This document shows, piece by piece, positions 1 to 7,974 of a stretch of 64,000 nucleotides of DNA (position 1 is its first letter; the number at the start of each line of letters is the position of its first letter). The notes beneath the pieces are model-generated. The model was not told the origin of the DNA, searched no databases, and was given only the letters and a program-made list of their open reading frames with translations. The position numbers and the translations under genes are program-made. The DNA is from Chryseolinea sp. H1M3-3 (GTDB lineage Bacteria; Bacteroidota; Bacteroidia; Cytophagales; Cyclobacteriaceae): NCBI RefSeq assembly GCF_029360725.1, contig NZ_JARKMY010000001.1:1426001-1490000 (forward strand), in the 5' to 3' direction.

Positions 1-754
1 CAATACCACTTGGCTTATGCGTAAGCTGAACTTTTGTTTCTACTTTATTAACATTCTGACCGCCGGCACCGCTTGATCGTGCGGTTTGATACTCTAAGTC
101 TGCGGGGTTTATTTCGATGGCAACGTCCTCCACCTCTGGCATCACAACGACAGACGCGGCGGAAGTATGTACCCGCCCCATTTGCTCGGTAGCAGGTACG
201 CGTTGTACACGATGCACTCCGGACTCAAACTTCAACAACCCATATGCCCCTTCACCGCTGACGCTGCAAATTACTTCTTTGTAGCCGCCGGCCGTTCCTT
301 CGGTAACATCTAGAACGGACATTTTTAAGCCCCTCCGCTCACAAAAACGTTGATACATTCGCCAAAGATCGCCAGCAAAGATCGCAGCCTCATCTCCTCC
401 TGTACCGGCCCGGATTTCAAGCATTACATTTTTGTCGTCATTAGGATCTTTCGGAATCAAAAGCTCCTTTAGATCGGATTCAATCTTTTCAATTTTGGGC
501 TCAAGATCGTCAATTTCCATTTTAGCCATCTCCCGCATTTCTTCATCTTTTTCTTTCTGAAGCACTTCTTTCGCTTGTTGAAGATGGTTGCGTGCATCCC
601 TGAACTGATTGTATTTATTCACAATCTTTTCAAGATCTTTATATTCCTTATTGAGTTGGGAGAACTTTTTCATATCCCTAACAGTCTCCGGCTGCATGAG
701 CAGCTGACCAACTTCCTCAAATCGAAGCTTTAATTCTTCCAGTTTTTCGATCAT
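1..754 (-). CDS. prfA: Peptide chain release factor 1 (3' end outside window)
   Basis: Class I release factor that reads UAA/UAG in the ribosomal A site and triggers peptidyl-tRNA hydrolysis. The first 251 codons are visible, starting at ATG 754-752 ([15 protein letters not shown]). A coiled N-terminal domain comes first, then the RF1-type anticodon-like tripeptide PAT (in RVPATEQMG), which separates it from RF2 (SPF), and the catalytic GGQ loop ([11 protein letters not shown]) near positions 57-65. The gene runs off the left edge, so about the last 100 residues are missing from view. A -7 element TAACTTTG lies 16 nt upstream of the start. RF1 identity is very secure from PAT plus GGQ. Confidence 0.97.
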   Translation of the reverse strand, partial: MIEKLEELKLRFEEVGQLLMQPETVRDMKKFSQLNKEYKDLEKIVNKYNQFRDARNHLQQAKEVLQKEKDEEMREMAKMEIDDLEPKIEKIESDLKELLIPKDPNDDKNVMLEIRAGTGGDEAAIFAGDLWRMYQRFCERRGLKMSVLDVTEGTAGGYKEVICSVSGEGAYGLLKFESGVHRVQRVPATEQMGRVHTSAASVVVMPEVEDVAIEINPADLEYQTARSSGAGGQNVNKVETKVQLTHKPSGI

Positions 755-770
755 ACTTAAAAACGACTTG

Positions 771-778
771 CAAAGTTA
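771..778 (-). promoter_or_regulatory. Bacteroidota-type -7 element (TAACTTTG) of prfA
   Basis: On the minus strand the sequence reads TAACTTTG, a perfect match to the TAnnTTTG -7 box recognised by the Bacteroidota primary sigma factor. It ends 16 nt before the prfA ATG. No convincing -33 TTG/TTTG was seen at the expected distance, so this is a partial promoter match. Confidence 0.45.
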
Positions 779-929
779 ATAAAAAGCTACGTCTTGAACG
801 TTTATCATGCTCAACAAACACATGTCCTTGGAATTATTGCAACCTTGCAAGAACTTTCGGACATGAAAAACGATGTTGAGTCAACGCTCAATGTCATGCC
901 TCGAAACATAACTGTTCTCTAATCAACCC

Positions 930-1433
930 ATGAAAAAACTACTTTTTATACCCTTAATAATGGCAATGGCCTGTGGTGGATCACTCTCTGACGAGCAACG
1001 AAAGAAACTGCATGAAGGAATGGAAGAACAAAAAATCGTAAAAATCAGCGATGCGGAAATTGTAACGGCCTCTTTGGAAAGAGGAAGGACGATTTATAAG
1101 GCAATGGAAAAATTAAAATTTGATAGCCTAAAAATGGACTCCATTTCCAAGCGCTATCATGTAAAAATAAAATTGATTACACCTGGATCTTCCCAGGCCC
1201 TGGAAGTTGAACAGCAACTTATTGAAGCTTATGTGGTAGGCGCAGAAACTGGTTCAGTGCAAGACAACATCCAAAAACTGCACACAACAACGGATGCTAA
1301 AAATTATGATTCATTGATTTACACCAGACCAAAAGTTTTGCCCATGCCAGATGGTGCTGTAAAAGTGGAAGGGATTTGGAATATTTACTTACCGAAGAAG
1401 GATGTTATCCTTTCCATTGACAAAGATAAATGA
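930..1433 (+). CDS. Small putative lipoprotein of unknown function
   Basis: A 167-residue protein with a short basic start, a hydrophobic stretch and a lipobox-like MAMAC, so Cys15 is the likely lipidated residue after signal peptidase II cleavage. The mature part is charged and Lys/Glu-rich, probably mostly helical in its first half, with no domain I recognise. It likely sits on the periplasmic side of an envelope membrane. It is divergent from prfA and ends 2 bp before the convergent tag gene. Function unknown; the lipoprotein call rests only on the N-terminus. Confidence 0.75.
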   Translation: MKKLLFIPLIMAMACGGSLSDEQRKKLHEGMEEQKIVKISDAEIVTASLERGRTIYKAMEKLKFDSLKMDSISKRYHVKIKLITPGSSQALEVEQQLIEAYVVGAETGSVQDNIQKLHTTTDAKNYDSLIYTRPKVLPMPDGAVKVEGIWNIYLPKKDVILSIDKDK

Positions 1434-1435
1434 TA

Positions 1436-2017
1436 TTATTCGGCCATCACTTTTTTGTATCTCCAGCAATCTATAAGGTGATCGTTCACTAGTCCGCACG
1501 CCTGCATGTGCGCGTAAATAACTGTACTGCCAACAAACTTAAATCCCCGCTTGATTAAATCTTTGCTAAGCGTATCAGACTCTTTCGAAGTCGCCGGAAT
1601 GTCTTTTAGCGTTTTCCATTTATTGATAATTGGTTTATGATTTACAAACGACCAGATGTATTTATCAAAACTTCCAAATTCCTTTTGAACTTCTAAAAAA
1701 CATTTCGCATTATTTACTGCCGAATGTACTTTAAGCCGGTTTCTGATGATGCCCGGATCTTGCAGGATTTTCTCTAGGCGAGCAGTGGTAAATCGACTTA
1801 CTTTGATCGGATCGAAATTAGCGAAGGCCTTTCTATATCCTTCTCGCTTCTTTAACACCGTTGACCAGCTCAACCCCGCTTGAGCTCCTTCCAAAATTAA
1901 GAACTCAAAATGCTTTTGATCTTGGTGGACAGGAACCCCCCACTCGGTGTCATGGTATTCGATGTATTGATCAAATTTTAAACACCAAGGGCAACGAATT
2001 TTTTTATGGTCAACCAT
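1436..2017 (-). CDS. tag: DNA-3-methyladenine glycosylase I
   Basis: Base-excision repair glycosylase that removes 3-methyladenine from alkylated DNA. The start chosen is ATG at 2017-2015 (MVDHKKIRCPWC, 193 aa), because the family begins right at the RCxW motif; the frame stays open upstream to 2236, but that 73-residue extension is unlike the family and overlaps the next gene's 5' end. Visible family marks are RCPW, YHDTEWG and the C-terminal NDHLIDCW. The Cys of RCPW, the His of YHD, and the His and Cys of HLIDC match the four zinc ligands known for E. coli Tag. Length is normal for the family. Confidence 0.95.
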   Translation of the reverse strand: MVDHKKIRCPWCLKFDQYIEYHDTEWGVPVHQDQKHFEFLILEGAQAGLSWSTVLKKREGYRKAFANFDPIKVSRFTTARLEKILQDPGIIRNRLKVHSAVNNAKCFLEVQKEFGSFDKYIWSFVNHKPIINKWKTLKDIPATSKESDTLSKDLIKRGFKFVGSTVIYAHMQACGLVNDHLIDCWRYKKVMAE

Positions 2018-2126
2018 ATGAGATAAATCTTTATGAAAAGTGATAACGGCGCCTAAAAAGCCAAAAAAATAATTTATTAAAAATTTTCGATACTTTAACA
2101 CATGTTTCACCTTAAACTTAGCAACT

Positions 2127-2483
2127 ATGGCAAATGAATTTAAGTCAAATGTGGGGAGTAAAGTTTCGAAGAAAGATGCGATGGAGTGGATCGATAAATA
2201 TGACAAAGAAATGCGAAAAGATAAAGGTGCGGACACGCGATCGATATTTTATGGGCGAGACGCGTTGCTCAGCATTCTAAGTCAAGAAGGTAGTACAGGT
2301 ATTACCTTTTACCTTGCTTTAAAGTATAATGAAGCCGTCAAGAAAGAGACGGTTCAATTGGTATTGGTGCCTACGAGGGAAGACGGAACGCTTATTTGGC
2401 CGGAAGATGACATAAGTGCGAAAGTGGATGGAAGTGCAGGAGCATTTGATGTCGGACTTGGATGCCCACCATATTGTCCGTGA
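2127..2483 (+). CDS. Conserved-looking 118-aa protein with CPPYCP tail
   Basis: A soluble 118-residue protein without signal peptide or membrane segment. The N-terminal third is Lys/Asp-rich and helical (MEWIDKYDKEMRK), the middle looks alpha/beta (TGITFYLALKYN, VQLVLVPT), and it ends in GLGCPPYCP, where two Cys flank prolines at the extreme C-terminus. I do not recognise the family. It starts an apparent same-strand run: the 7-TM gene follows after 14 bp, then a kinase and response regulator. A role in that signalling unit is only suggested by position. The terminal Cys pair could bind a metal or be redox active; this is speculation. Confidence 0.7.
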   Translation: MANEFKSNVGSKVSKKDAMEWIDKYDKEMRKDKGADTRSIFYGRDALLSILSQEGSTGITFYLALKYNEAVKKETVQLVLVPTREDGTLIWPEDDISAKVDGSAGAFDVGLGCPPYCP

Positions 2484-2497
2484 TGTAAATTTAAAAA

Positions 2498-3169
2498 ATG
2501 ACTATTGAACAGTTCTTATTACTTACTTTAATTCAGACAATCTTAATAGCCATAGGTGCTGCTTTATGCCTGATTAAATTTCGGTCGCGAAGTTTAATTA
2601 TTCGGTTAATGGGTTTTATTTTTTTAACAGGTGCATGGGCAAATGTTTCAGGGTATCTGTTTATGCAGATCGTGTGGCTTCGTCCCTTTTCAAATATACC
2701 TGCTGTTATATACGCGATAGTCAGCACATGGCTTTACTCGTGGATGTATTTTAGTTTAATTCAAAAGAAGAAATTATGGTTTATAGCCGCCTCAATCTTA
2801 TTGGTGATTTTTGCCGTTGTGAATCTCTTGTTCATCCAAACGATATCTTTTGCCAATTCTTATACGTACTTATTCCAATCAGCTTTACTTCTTATTTATA
2901 CCCTCTCCTATTTTTACCATTTGATTCAGGATTTACCCTCCTTACACATACATCAACTGCCCGCGTTTTGGTTTAGCGCAGGACTTTTATTTTACCATGC
3001 TGGTGCTTTTTTCTTATTTTCGTTTACCTCTTATATATACAATGTGCTTAATAATAATTTGATAACGTATTGGAGCTTTCACAATACATTGAATATTCTA
3101 GCTCACCTGGTCTTTTTCGTAGGTCTGTATTATGATTTAAAAATGCTGAAGGCAAAAGAAACGCATTAA
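2498..3169 (+). CDS. Seven-helix membrane protein of unknown function
   Basis: A 223-residue integral membrane protein with seven clear hydrophobic segments (about residues 5-26, 34-57, 65-86, 92-113, 118-142, 155-178 and 190-212), ending in a short Lys-rich cytoplasmic-type tail (LKMLKAKETH). The spacing and absence of large loops resemble sensory 7-TM modules seen as N-terminal halves of some kinases, but no family signature is recognised. It lies 14 bp after the 118-aa gene and 70 bp before a histidine kinase that lacks a sensor domain, so it could supply the sensing part of that system. That assignment is inference from context only. Confidence 0.75.
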   Translation: MTIEQFLLLTLIQTILIAIGAALCLIKFRSRSLIIRLMGFIFLTGAWANVSGYLFMQIVWLRPFSNIPAVIYAIVSTWLYSWMYFSLIQKKKLWFIAASILLVIFAVVNLLFIQTISFANSYTYLFQSALLLIYTLSYFYHLIQDLPSLHIHQLPAFWFSAGLLFYHAGAFFLFSFTSYIYNVLNNNLITYWSFHNTLNILAHLVFFVGLYYDLKMLKAKETH

Positions 3170-3239
3170 GTAAAATCAAATGTTGTAAAGAAACGGATGC
3201 TAAATTTCTTATTGATGTCGTTCATTTTTATTTTCGGGG

Positions 3240-4052
3240 ATGGATGCTGAGGTTTCCCAGTTCACGCTTATTTTTTCGCTGGCAACGGTCGGCATGCTGG
3301 TACTCGCCGGTTTTATAATTGTATTCGTTGTATTCTATCAAAAAAAAATGATTCAGGAGCAGGTGAAACGTCAGCAACTTGAATTGGACTTTCAACAAAA
3401 GATGCTGGAAGCCACCTTGGAATCAGAAGAAAATGAGCGCCGGAAGCTCGCTGGCGACCTCCATGACAGTGTTGGAGGAATGTTGTCTACCATCCGCGTT
3501 GGCTTGACCTCGATCGCCAAGCAACTTCCTGATCCAAAAATAATTGACCAATCAAAACAAATGCTTGATGATACCCTTACTTCTGTACGAAGAATAAGTC
3601 TTGACTTGATGCCTTCTACACTCGAGAAATTTGGATTGTTACCTGCATTGAAGGAAATTTGCGAACGGTTTCAGGCAGCGTCATTGATTCCGGTGACCTT
3701 TAGCGAAGAAGGCGAAGTACAATTCATTGAAACAAAAAGCGAATTAAAAATATTTCGTATAGTCCAGGAGTTGATCAACAATGCTATTAAACATGCACAG
3801 GCATCAACGATAGAGGTTAAGGTTATTGGAGGAGATCAATTGACCATTAGTGTAGAGGACGATGGCATAGGCTTCGATCCTTTTTTAAAACATCATGTTA
3901 CACCAAATGGCTCAGGCTTGGGGTTATATAATATGGAAAACCGGGCGCGGTTATTAAATGCAAAGCTGGAGTACGATACCAAAAGACCGAAAGGAAGCAA
4001 GATAACATTGAGAGTTCCCTATGAAAAAACTGAAAGTCTACATCGCCGATGA
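3240..4052 (+). CDS. NarL-family sensor histidine kinase (HisKA_3)
   Basis: A 270-residue kinase that would phosphorylate the LuxR-type regulator encoded next to it. Order: one membrane segment (residues 9-33), a short coiled linker (34-65), the HisKA_3 dimerisation helix with phospho-acceptor His75 in ERRKLAGDLHDSVGG, then a HATPase_c domain with N box (ELINNAIKHA), DDGIGFDP and G box (GSGLGLYNM). There is no periplasmic or PAS sensor domain. Its last 32 bp overlap the regulator start at 4021, showing translational coupling. The stimulus is unknown; the adjacent 7-TM protein is a candidate input. Confidence 0.93.
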   Translation: MDAEVSQFTLIFSLATVGMLVLAGFIIVFVVFYQKKMIQEQVKRQQLELDFQQKMLEATLESEENERRKLAGDLHDSVGGMLSTIRVGLTSIAKQLPDPKIIDQSKQMLDDTLTSVRRISLDLMPSTLEKFGLLPALKEICERFQAASLIPVTFSEEGEVQFIETKSELKIFRIVQELINNAIKHAQASTIEVKVIGGDQLTISVEDDGIGFDPFLKHHVTPNGSGLGLYNMENRARLLNAKLEYDTKRPKGSKITLRVPYEKTESLHRR

Positions 4053-4671
4053 TCACACCTTATTTCGCAAGGCTATGGTCAATTTGCTGCGAAGTTTTGA
4101 CCGTATCAGCGATGTAAAAGACGCAGAAAATGGAAAGGAGCTTTTGACTCTTATTAAAAATGAGGTCCCTGATGTTGCTATCGTAGATCTGCAAATGCCC
4201 ATCATGGATGGTACCGAAACCAGCACCCAGATAGTTCAAAAATATCCTGAGGTAAAAATTATTATTCTCACGATGCACGACAGTAATAAATTTATTCTCC
4301 ACATGATGGATTTAGGCGTGCATGCATTTCTCTTGAAAAATACCGAACCTGATGAGCTTGAGAGGGCTATTTATGCCGTTGCAGACAAAGATTTTTATCA
4401 TAACGATCTGGTGGCCTCGGTTCTACGGAAAAATGTCACTGAACGTAAGATTGCCCAACGCCCGAACTTTAAACCTGCAGAACTAACCGAACGGGAAAAG
4501 GAAATACTGTTCTTGATTTGCCAGGAATTAACAATGAAGGAAATAGGCCAACGCTTATTTTTAAGCGAAAACACTGTCCGGAACCACCGCGTAAATATTA
4601 TGGAAAAAGTTGGCGTACGTAACATTGTTGGCTTGGTCAAATACGCTTATGAGGCGGGTGTCGTAATTTAA
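4021..4671 (+). CDS. NarL/LuxR-type response regulator
   Basis: A 216-residue DNA-binding response regulator, partner of the overlapping kinase. The receiver domain has the acidic pair Asp10/Asp11, phospho-acceptor Asp56 (VDLQMPIMDG), switch Thr (ILTMHD) and conserved Lys (LLKN). The C-terminal LuxR-type helix-turn-helix spans about residues 150-212 (ELTEREKEIL, SENTVRNHRVNI). All canonical catalytic residues are present, so it should be phosphorylated normally. Target genes cannot be read from the sequence; a short hairpin region follows the stop. Confidence 0.95.
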   Translation: MKKLKVYIADDHTLFRKAMVNLLRSFDRISDVKDAENGKELLTLIKNEVPDVAIVDLQMPIMDGTETSTQIVQKYPEVKIIILTMHDSNKFILHMMDLGVHAFLLKNTEPDELERAIYAVADKDFYHNDLVASVLRKNVTERKIAQRPNFKPAELTEREKEILFLICQELTMKEIGQRLFLSENTVRNHRVNIMEKVGVRNIVGLVKYAYEAGVVI

Positions 4672-4885
4672 TCCTCGACGCGAGGGATAGTATAATTGTA
4701 CTATTTTTGTTGAATCTGAGCGCTGATAAATTCTTCTGTAATCCGCTTAATTGCGTCAATGCGCAAGGTACCTGTCTTTTTCAGGCAATACACATACGGA
4801 CGGAAGACCCTCTCTGCAAATGCAATTGAAAACCTTATGCGATATTCATATCAGTTATTTGGCCGCGTGCCAAATAAATAAAAGC

Positions 4886-5299
4886 ATGAAAATTCTTGTG
4901 GTTCACAGGCAGAAGAAAACCGTTAACGTAATTGCGTCGGTGCTTAGCGAAGATAAACCCGTTGTGCTTCAAACAGAATCTGGTTTGGATGGGCTCCTAA
5001 CCTCTCGAATCGAACATTTCGATCTGATAATTTGCGGCACTGACCTGCCTGTGGTCACAGGTTTCGAACTCATCCGTTCCATTAGAACGAATACAATAAA
5101 TCGCGATACACCTGTTATTTTGATAACAGATACTGCACATTCGGATTTGAAGTTCAACAGCCTTGTAAAATCTTTGGGTGTTGAGGCTATTCTGCCTGTT
5201 TCGGAAGTGGAAGATCGTTTAAAAGCTGCGGTAAAAAATTTAAATTTCTCTCCTCACTCGAACCCGAATGATATATTTTCTGGCAGCCGAGTAAATTAA
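4886..5299 (+). CDS. Receiver-like protein lacking the phospho-acceptor Asp
   Basis: A 137-residue single-domain CheY-like protein starting at ATG 4886 (MKILVVHRQ); the frame is open back to 4751 but those 45 residues do not fit a receiver fold. The core is clear: hydrophobic strand 1, FDLII as strand 3, LPVVTGFELI after it, and VILITDT with the switch Thr81. However, the Asp position that follows strand 3 is Gly51 (DLIICGTDLP), the strand-1 acidic pair is replaced by VVHRQ, and the conserved Lys is not present (ILPVSE). It is therefore likely a pseudo-receiver that works without phosphorylation, perhaps with the two-component pair just upstream (214 bp gap). Confidence 0.8.
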   Translation: MKILVVHRQKKTVNVIASVLSEDKPVVLQTESGLDGLLTSRIEHFDLIICGTDLPVVTGFELIRSIRTNTINRDTPVILITDTAHSDLKFNSLVKSLGVEAILPVSEVEDRLKAAVKNLNFSPHSNPNDIFSGSRVN

Positions 5300-5362
5300 A
5301 GTTTCTTTCCTTAGGCGAAAACATCCGTAAGAGAATTCCTTCTCCCAGTCTCCTAATAGAAA

Positions 5363-5374
5363 TCTGCATGCAGA
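5363..5374. repeat. 12-bp perfect palindrome
   Basis: TCTGCATGCAGA is a perfect palindrome in the 86-bp space between two convergent genes. It could be a protein-binding site or part of a weak transcript-end hairpin; there is no adjacent T-tract, and the short length allows chance. Confidence 0.4.
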
Positions 5375-5385
5375 CAGGAAAGTAT

Positions 5386-5742
5386 TTACCTACTGTCGTT
5401 TTCTTTGGAACTTGTCAATTCAGAAAACATGCTGTTAAAAATTGACAGTATCAAGCTAAATGCTAAGGCCCACCAAAACCCATCGACTGCGAATCCGGGT
5501 ACCAGCGCCTCAACTATCAAAATTATCAAAGCGTTGATCACCAAAAGAAATAAGCCCAACGTGATAATTGTAATAGGGATCGTCAATATTATTAATATCG
5601 GCTTGACAATCAGATTGGCTAGTGAAATTATGAGTGCTGCAAGGAGTGCATAGCCGTAATGCTCAACATGTACGCCAGGCAGCAGGTACGCCGTCAACAA
5701 TACCGCTAATCCTGACAGTAAAAATCGTATTAGACCGTTCAT
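5386..5742 (-). CDS. Holin-like membrane protein (phage_holin_4_2 / YvlD family)
   Basis: A 118-residue protein with four hydrophobic segments (about residues 3-20, 30-46, 50-76 and 86-108). The pattern MNGLIRFLLSGLAVLLTAYLLPGV, ANLIVKPILIILTIPI and the long LGLFLLVINALII segment are typical of the four-TM YvlD/phage-holin-4 superfamily, which is chromosomal and widespread, not evidence for a prophage. The end is hydrophilic (ELTSSKENDSR). The family's function is poorly known; membrane-stress roles are described for relatives in Firmicutes. Family call is good, function open. Confidence 0.88.
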   Translation of the reverse strand: MNGLIRFLLSGLAVLLTAYLLPGVHVEHYGYALLAALIISLANLIVKPILIILTIPITIITLGLFLLVINALIILIVEALVPGFAVDGFWWALAFSLILSIFNSMFSELTSSKENDSR

Positions 5743-5811
5743 TTTTACGTATTTAAAAATTTGGTTGAAGTTCCGCTTTTAAGTGAACAAGTCAAATTTT
5801 AACTTACACCC

Positions 5812-7182
5812 ATGTACGCGATTGTTGACATTGAAACGACAGGTGGATACGCTGAAAACCATCGCATCACAGAAATAGCGATCTACCATCATGATGGAAT
5901 GAGGGTAACCGACTCCTTTCACACCTTAATTAATCCCGAAAGAAATATTCCTTATTATATAACAGGGCTGACGGGTATCACATCGGAAATGGTTTTCAAT
6001 GCGCCATCATTCAAAGAAGTAGCAGAGGATATTTTCAAAAGATTAGACGGGAAGATTTTTGTAGCGCATAATGCACATTTCGATTATTCTTTTCTAAAAA
6101 AAGAATTTGAGGATGTAGGTATTAACTGGCAATCCAAGAAACTTTGTACTGTTCGATTAAGTCGTAAAATAATCCCAGGATTGCGCTCTTATAGTTTAGG
6201 TAGTCTCTCAGAGAGTTTGGGGATACAGATACTTAACCGCCATCGGGCGGGAGGTGATGCAGAGGCCACTGCGAAAGTCTTCGACCAATTATTGAGACGC
6301 GATCGGGATAGTTTTATTCTAAAAACGCTTAAACGCAATTCCGGTGAAACCATTTTGCCTCCTAATCTCCCCAAAGAAGAATTTGATCAACTGCCATCGA
6401 TGGCTGGGGTATATTACTTTCATAACGCACACGGCCATGTGATTTACGTTGGGAAAGCAATTAACATAAAAAAGCGAATTGCAGGACATTTCACGGGCGA
6501 CGCCAGGGAATGGAGTCGTTCAAAGATCAGAAATGAAATTCATCATATCAGCTATGAGCTTACTGGTAACGAGCTCATCGCATTTATTCTTGAATCTCAG
6601 GAAATTCGCCGGCTTTGGCCGAAGTATAACCAGGCGCAGAAATATAAAAGTGAGGAGTGGGGAATTTTCGATTACGAAGACCGGAGCGGCTACCTGCGGT
6701 TTTCGGTCAACTTAGTAACACGTGGATCGCGACCCTTAAAACGATTCAATGCCAAGGGCAATGCATGGGGTTTTCTGTGGGAAAAAGTCAGAGCTTTTGA
6801 CTTGTGTCCGAAACTTTGCGGTTTGCAGTTAGCCAAAGGGTTGTGTTTTGAATATCAAACCGGTGAATGCCACGGCGCATGTATGGGTGTAGAATCTGCA
6901 GCCGTTTACAATGCGCGGGTCGAAAACGCAATTAAATCATTCAACGCGCAGGGCGAGTCCGTTGCAATTATTGGAAGGGGGAGGAATATCGAAGAACAAT
7001 CGCTGGTGTTGGTTGAAAAAGGTGCCTACGTTGGCTATGGTTTTTTTGATAAACAATTTTCAATTTCAGATTTCGAATCAGCTAAAACGTTTGTTAAACG
7101 AAGTGTTGATACGCCTACCATACAAACCCTGATAAACGGCTACGTTACTAACCCGCGAGGTGCAGAAGTCGTTGTTTTTTAG
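5812..7182 (+). CDS. DnaQ-type 3'-5' exonuclease fused to GIY-YIG nuclease (UvrC/Cho-like)
   Basis: A 456-residue two-nuclease protein. Residues 1-165 form a DEDDh exonuclease like the polymerase III epsilon subunit: Asp6 and Glu8 (VDIETTGG), Asp91 (HNAHFDYSFL), His144 and Asp149 (HRAGGDAEAT). Residues 195-275 form a GIY-YIG domain with GVYYF, YVGKA, Arg222 and catalytic Glu261 (FILESQEI). The rest resembles the Cys-rich part of UvrC/Cho (CPKLCG, CHGACMG). The combination suggests processing of damaged or branched DNA, with incision by the GIY-YIG part and trimming by the exonuclease; this fusion is known in several bacteria, but its role here is inference. Confidence 0.92.
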   Translation: MYAIVDIETTGGYAENHRITEIAIYHHDGMRVTDSFHTLINPERNIPYYITGLTGITSEMVFNAPSFKEVAEDIFKRLDGKIFVAHNAHFDYSFLKKEFEDVGINWQSKKLCTVRLSRKIIPGLRSYSLGSLSESLGIQILNRHRAGGDAEATAKVFDQLLRRDRDSFILKTLKRNSGETILPPNLPKEEFDQLPSMAGVYYFHNAHGHVIYVGKAINIKKRIAGHFTGDAREWSRSKIRNEIHHISYELTGNELIAFILESQEIRRLWPKYNQAQKYKSEEWGIFDYEDRSGYLRFSVNLVTRGSRPLKRFNAKGNAWGFLWEKVRAFDLCPKLCGLQLAKGLCFEYQTGECHGACMGVESAAVYNARVENAIKSFNAQGESVAIIGRGRNIEEQSLVLVEKGAYVGYGFFDKQFSISDFESAKTFVKRSVDTPTIQTLINGYVTNPRGAEVVVF

Positions 7183-7190
7183 AACAGTCT

Positions 7191-7880
7191 TTATCTTTTT
7201 TTCATCCTGCCTTCCACACCTGGATAGAGCAGAGGCACCGCGTCACTGGTAAAAAATTCTTTCGTAGCGATATTCATCATTGATAAAACGCCAGACCAGC
7301 CAGCACCTGTGTCCATCATCCAAATTTCGCAAGACTGAATGGGCCTGTTAAATGGGATTGGAGTATGACCAATATATACTTCATCAAATTTAGTGAGCTT
7401 ACAATCTTGCTCATCCAGCAAAAGCTGCCATGCCTTTTGAATCAGATTTCGATCCCACAAAAGCGTTCGAAGATCTTGTTGTTCGAGCGTGAACTCCGGA
7501 TCAATCCCTGCATGAACAAAAAGTCTATTGTTGAACAAATAATAGGGTAGCGCTTTTTCAAATAGTTGAGCGTGGGGGTATGGAATTCCTTCCGAATACG
7601 AGGCCATTGTAGCTATTCCTCCTTGAGATTTCCAGGTACTTTCTACCTCACCGGATTTCATCCAATTCATCAACCATAAGTCATGATTACCTAAAATGTA
7701 AGTGAGATTATTGATTTTCAAGAGTTCATCAACGCACTGTTTCGTCTCAGGCCATCCATCGCATATGTCCCCAAGACAAATTAAGTGATCGGTCTCATAG
7801 TTAAATTTAGACCGCGCCAAACACTGCCTTAAAGCCTTACAGGCACCGTGAATATCACCAATGACGTAGGATGCCGGCAT
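7191..7880 (-). CDS. Calcineurin-like metallophosphatase (PPP-type)
   Basis: A 229-residue metallophosphoesterase with the PPP signature blocks: GDIHGA (residues 8-13), GDICD (39-43), GNHD (64-67) and, near the end, VYIGHTPI. These supply the two-metal site for phosphomonoester or phosphodiester hydrolysis. The size and block order match bacterial serine/threonine phosphatases and the related ApaH/PrpE group, and substrates could be phosphoproteins or dinucleoside polyphosphates. It is convergent with the exonuclease gene (8 bp apart) and divergent from the MoxR gene. Fold is secure, substrate unknown. Confidence 0.9.
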   Translation of the reverse strand: MPASYVIGDIHGACKALRQCLARSKFNYETDHLICLGDICDGWPETKQCVDELLKINNLTYILGNHDLWLMNWMKSGEVESTWKSQGGIATMASYSEGIPYPHAQLFEKALPYYLFNNRLFVHAGIDPEFTLEQQDLRTLLWDRNLIQKAWQLLLDEQDCKLTKFDEVYIGHTPIPFNRPIQSCEIWMMDTGAGWSGVLSMMNIATKEFFTSDAVPLLYPGVEGRMKKR

Positions 7881-7974
7881 AACCTTTTATCTTAGCCTAT
7901 TGTTTTTCCTCCAAAATTTCCACCGTAATTGGTAATAATTACGTTATTTTATCGGTTTAAACCTGAATATATTC

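Noticed and set aside
4751-4885. 45-residue N-terminal extension of the pseudo-receiver
   Set aside because: No family similarity and no fit to the receiver fold; ATG 4886 begins exactly at strand 1.
5386-5742. Holin-like gene as evidence for a prophage
   Set aside because: The YvlD/phage_holin_4_2 family is chromosomal in many bacteria; no other phage gene, integrase or att site is nearby.
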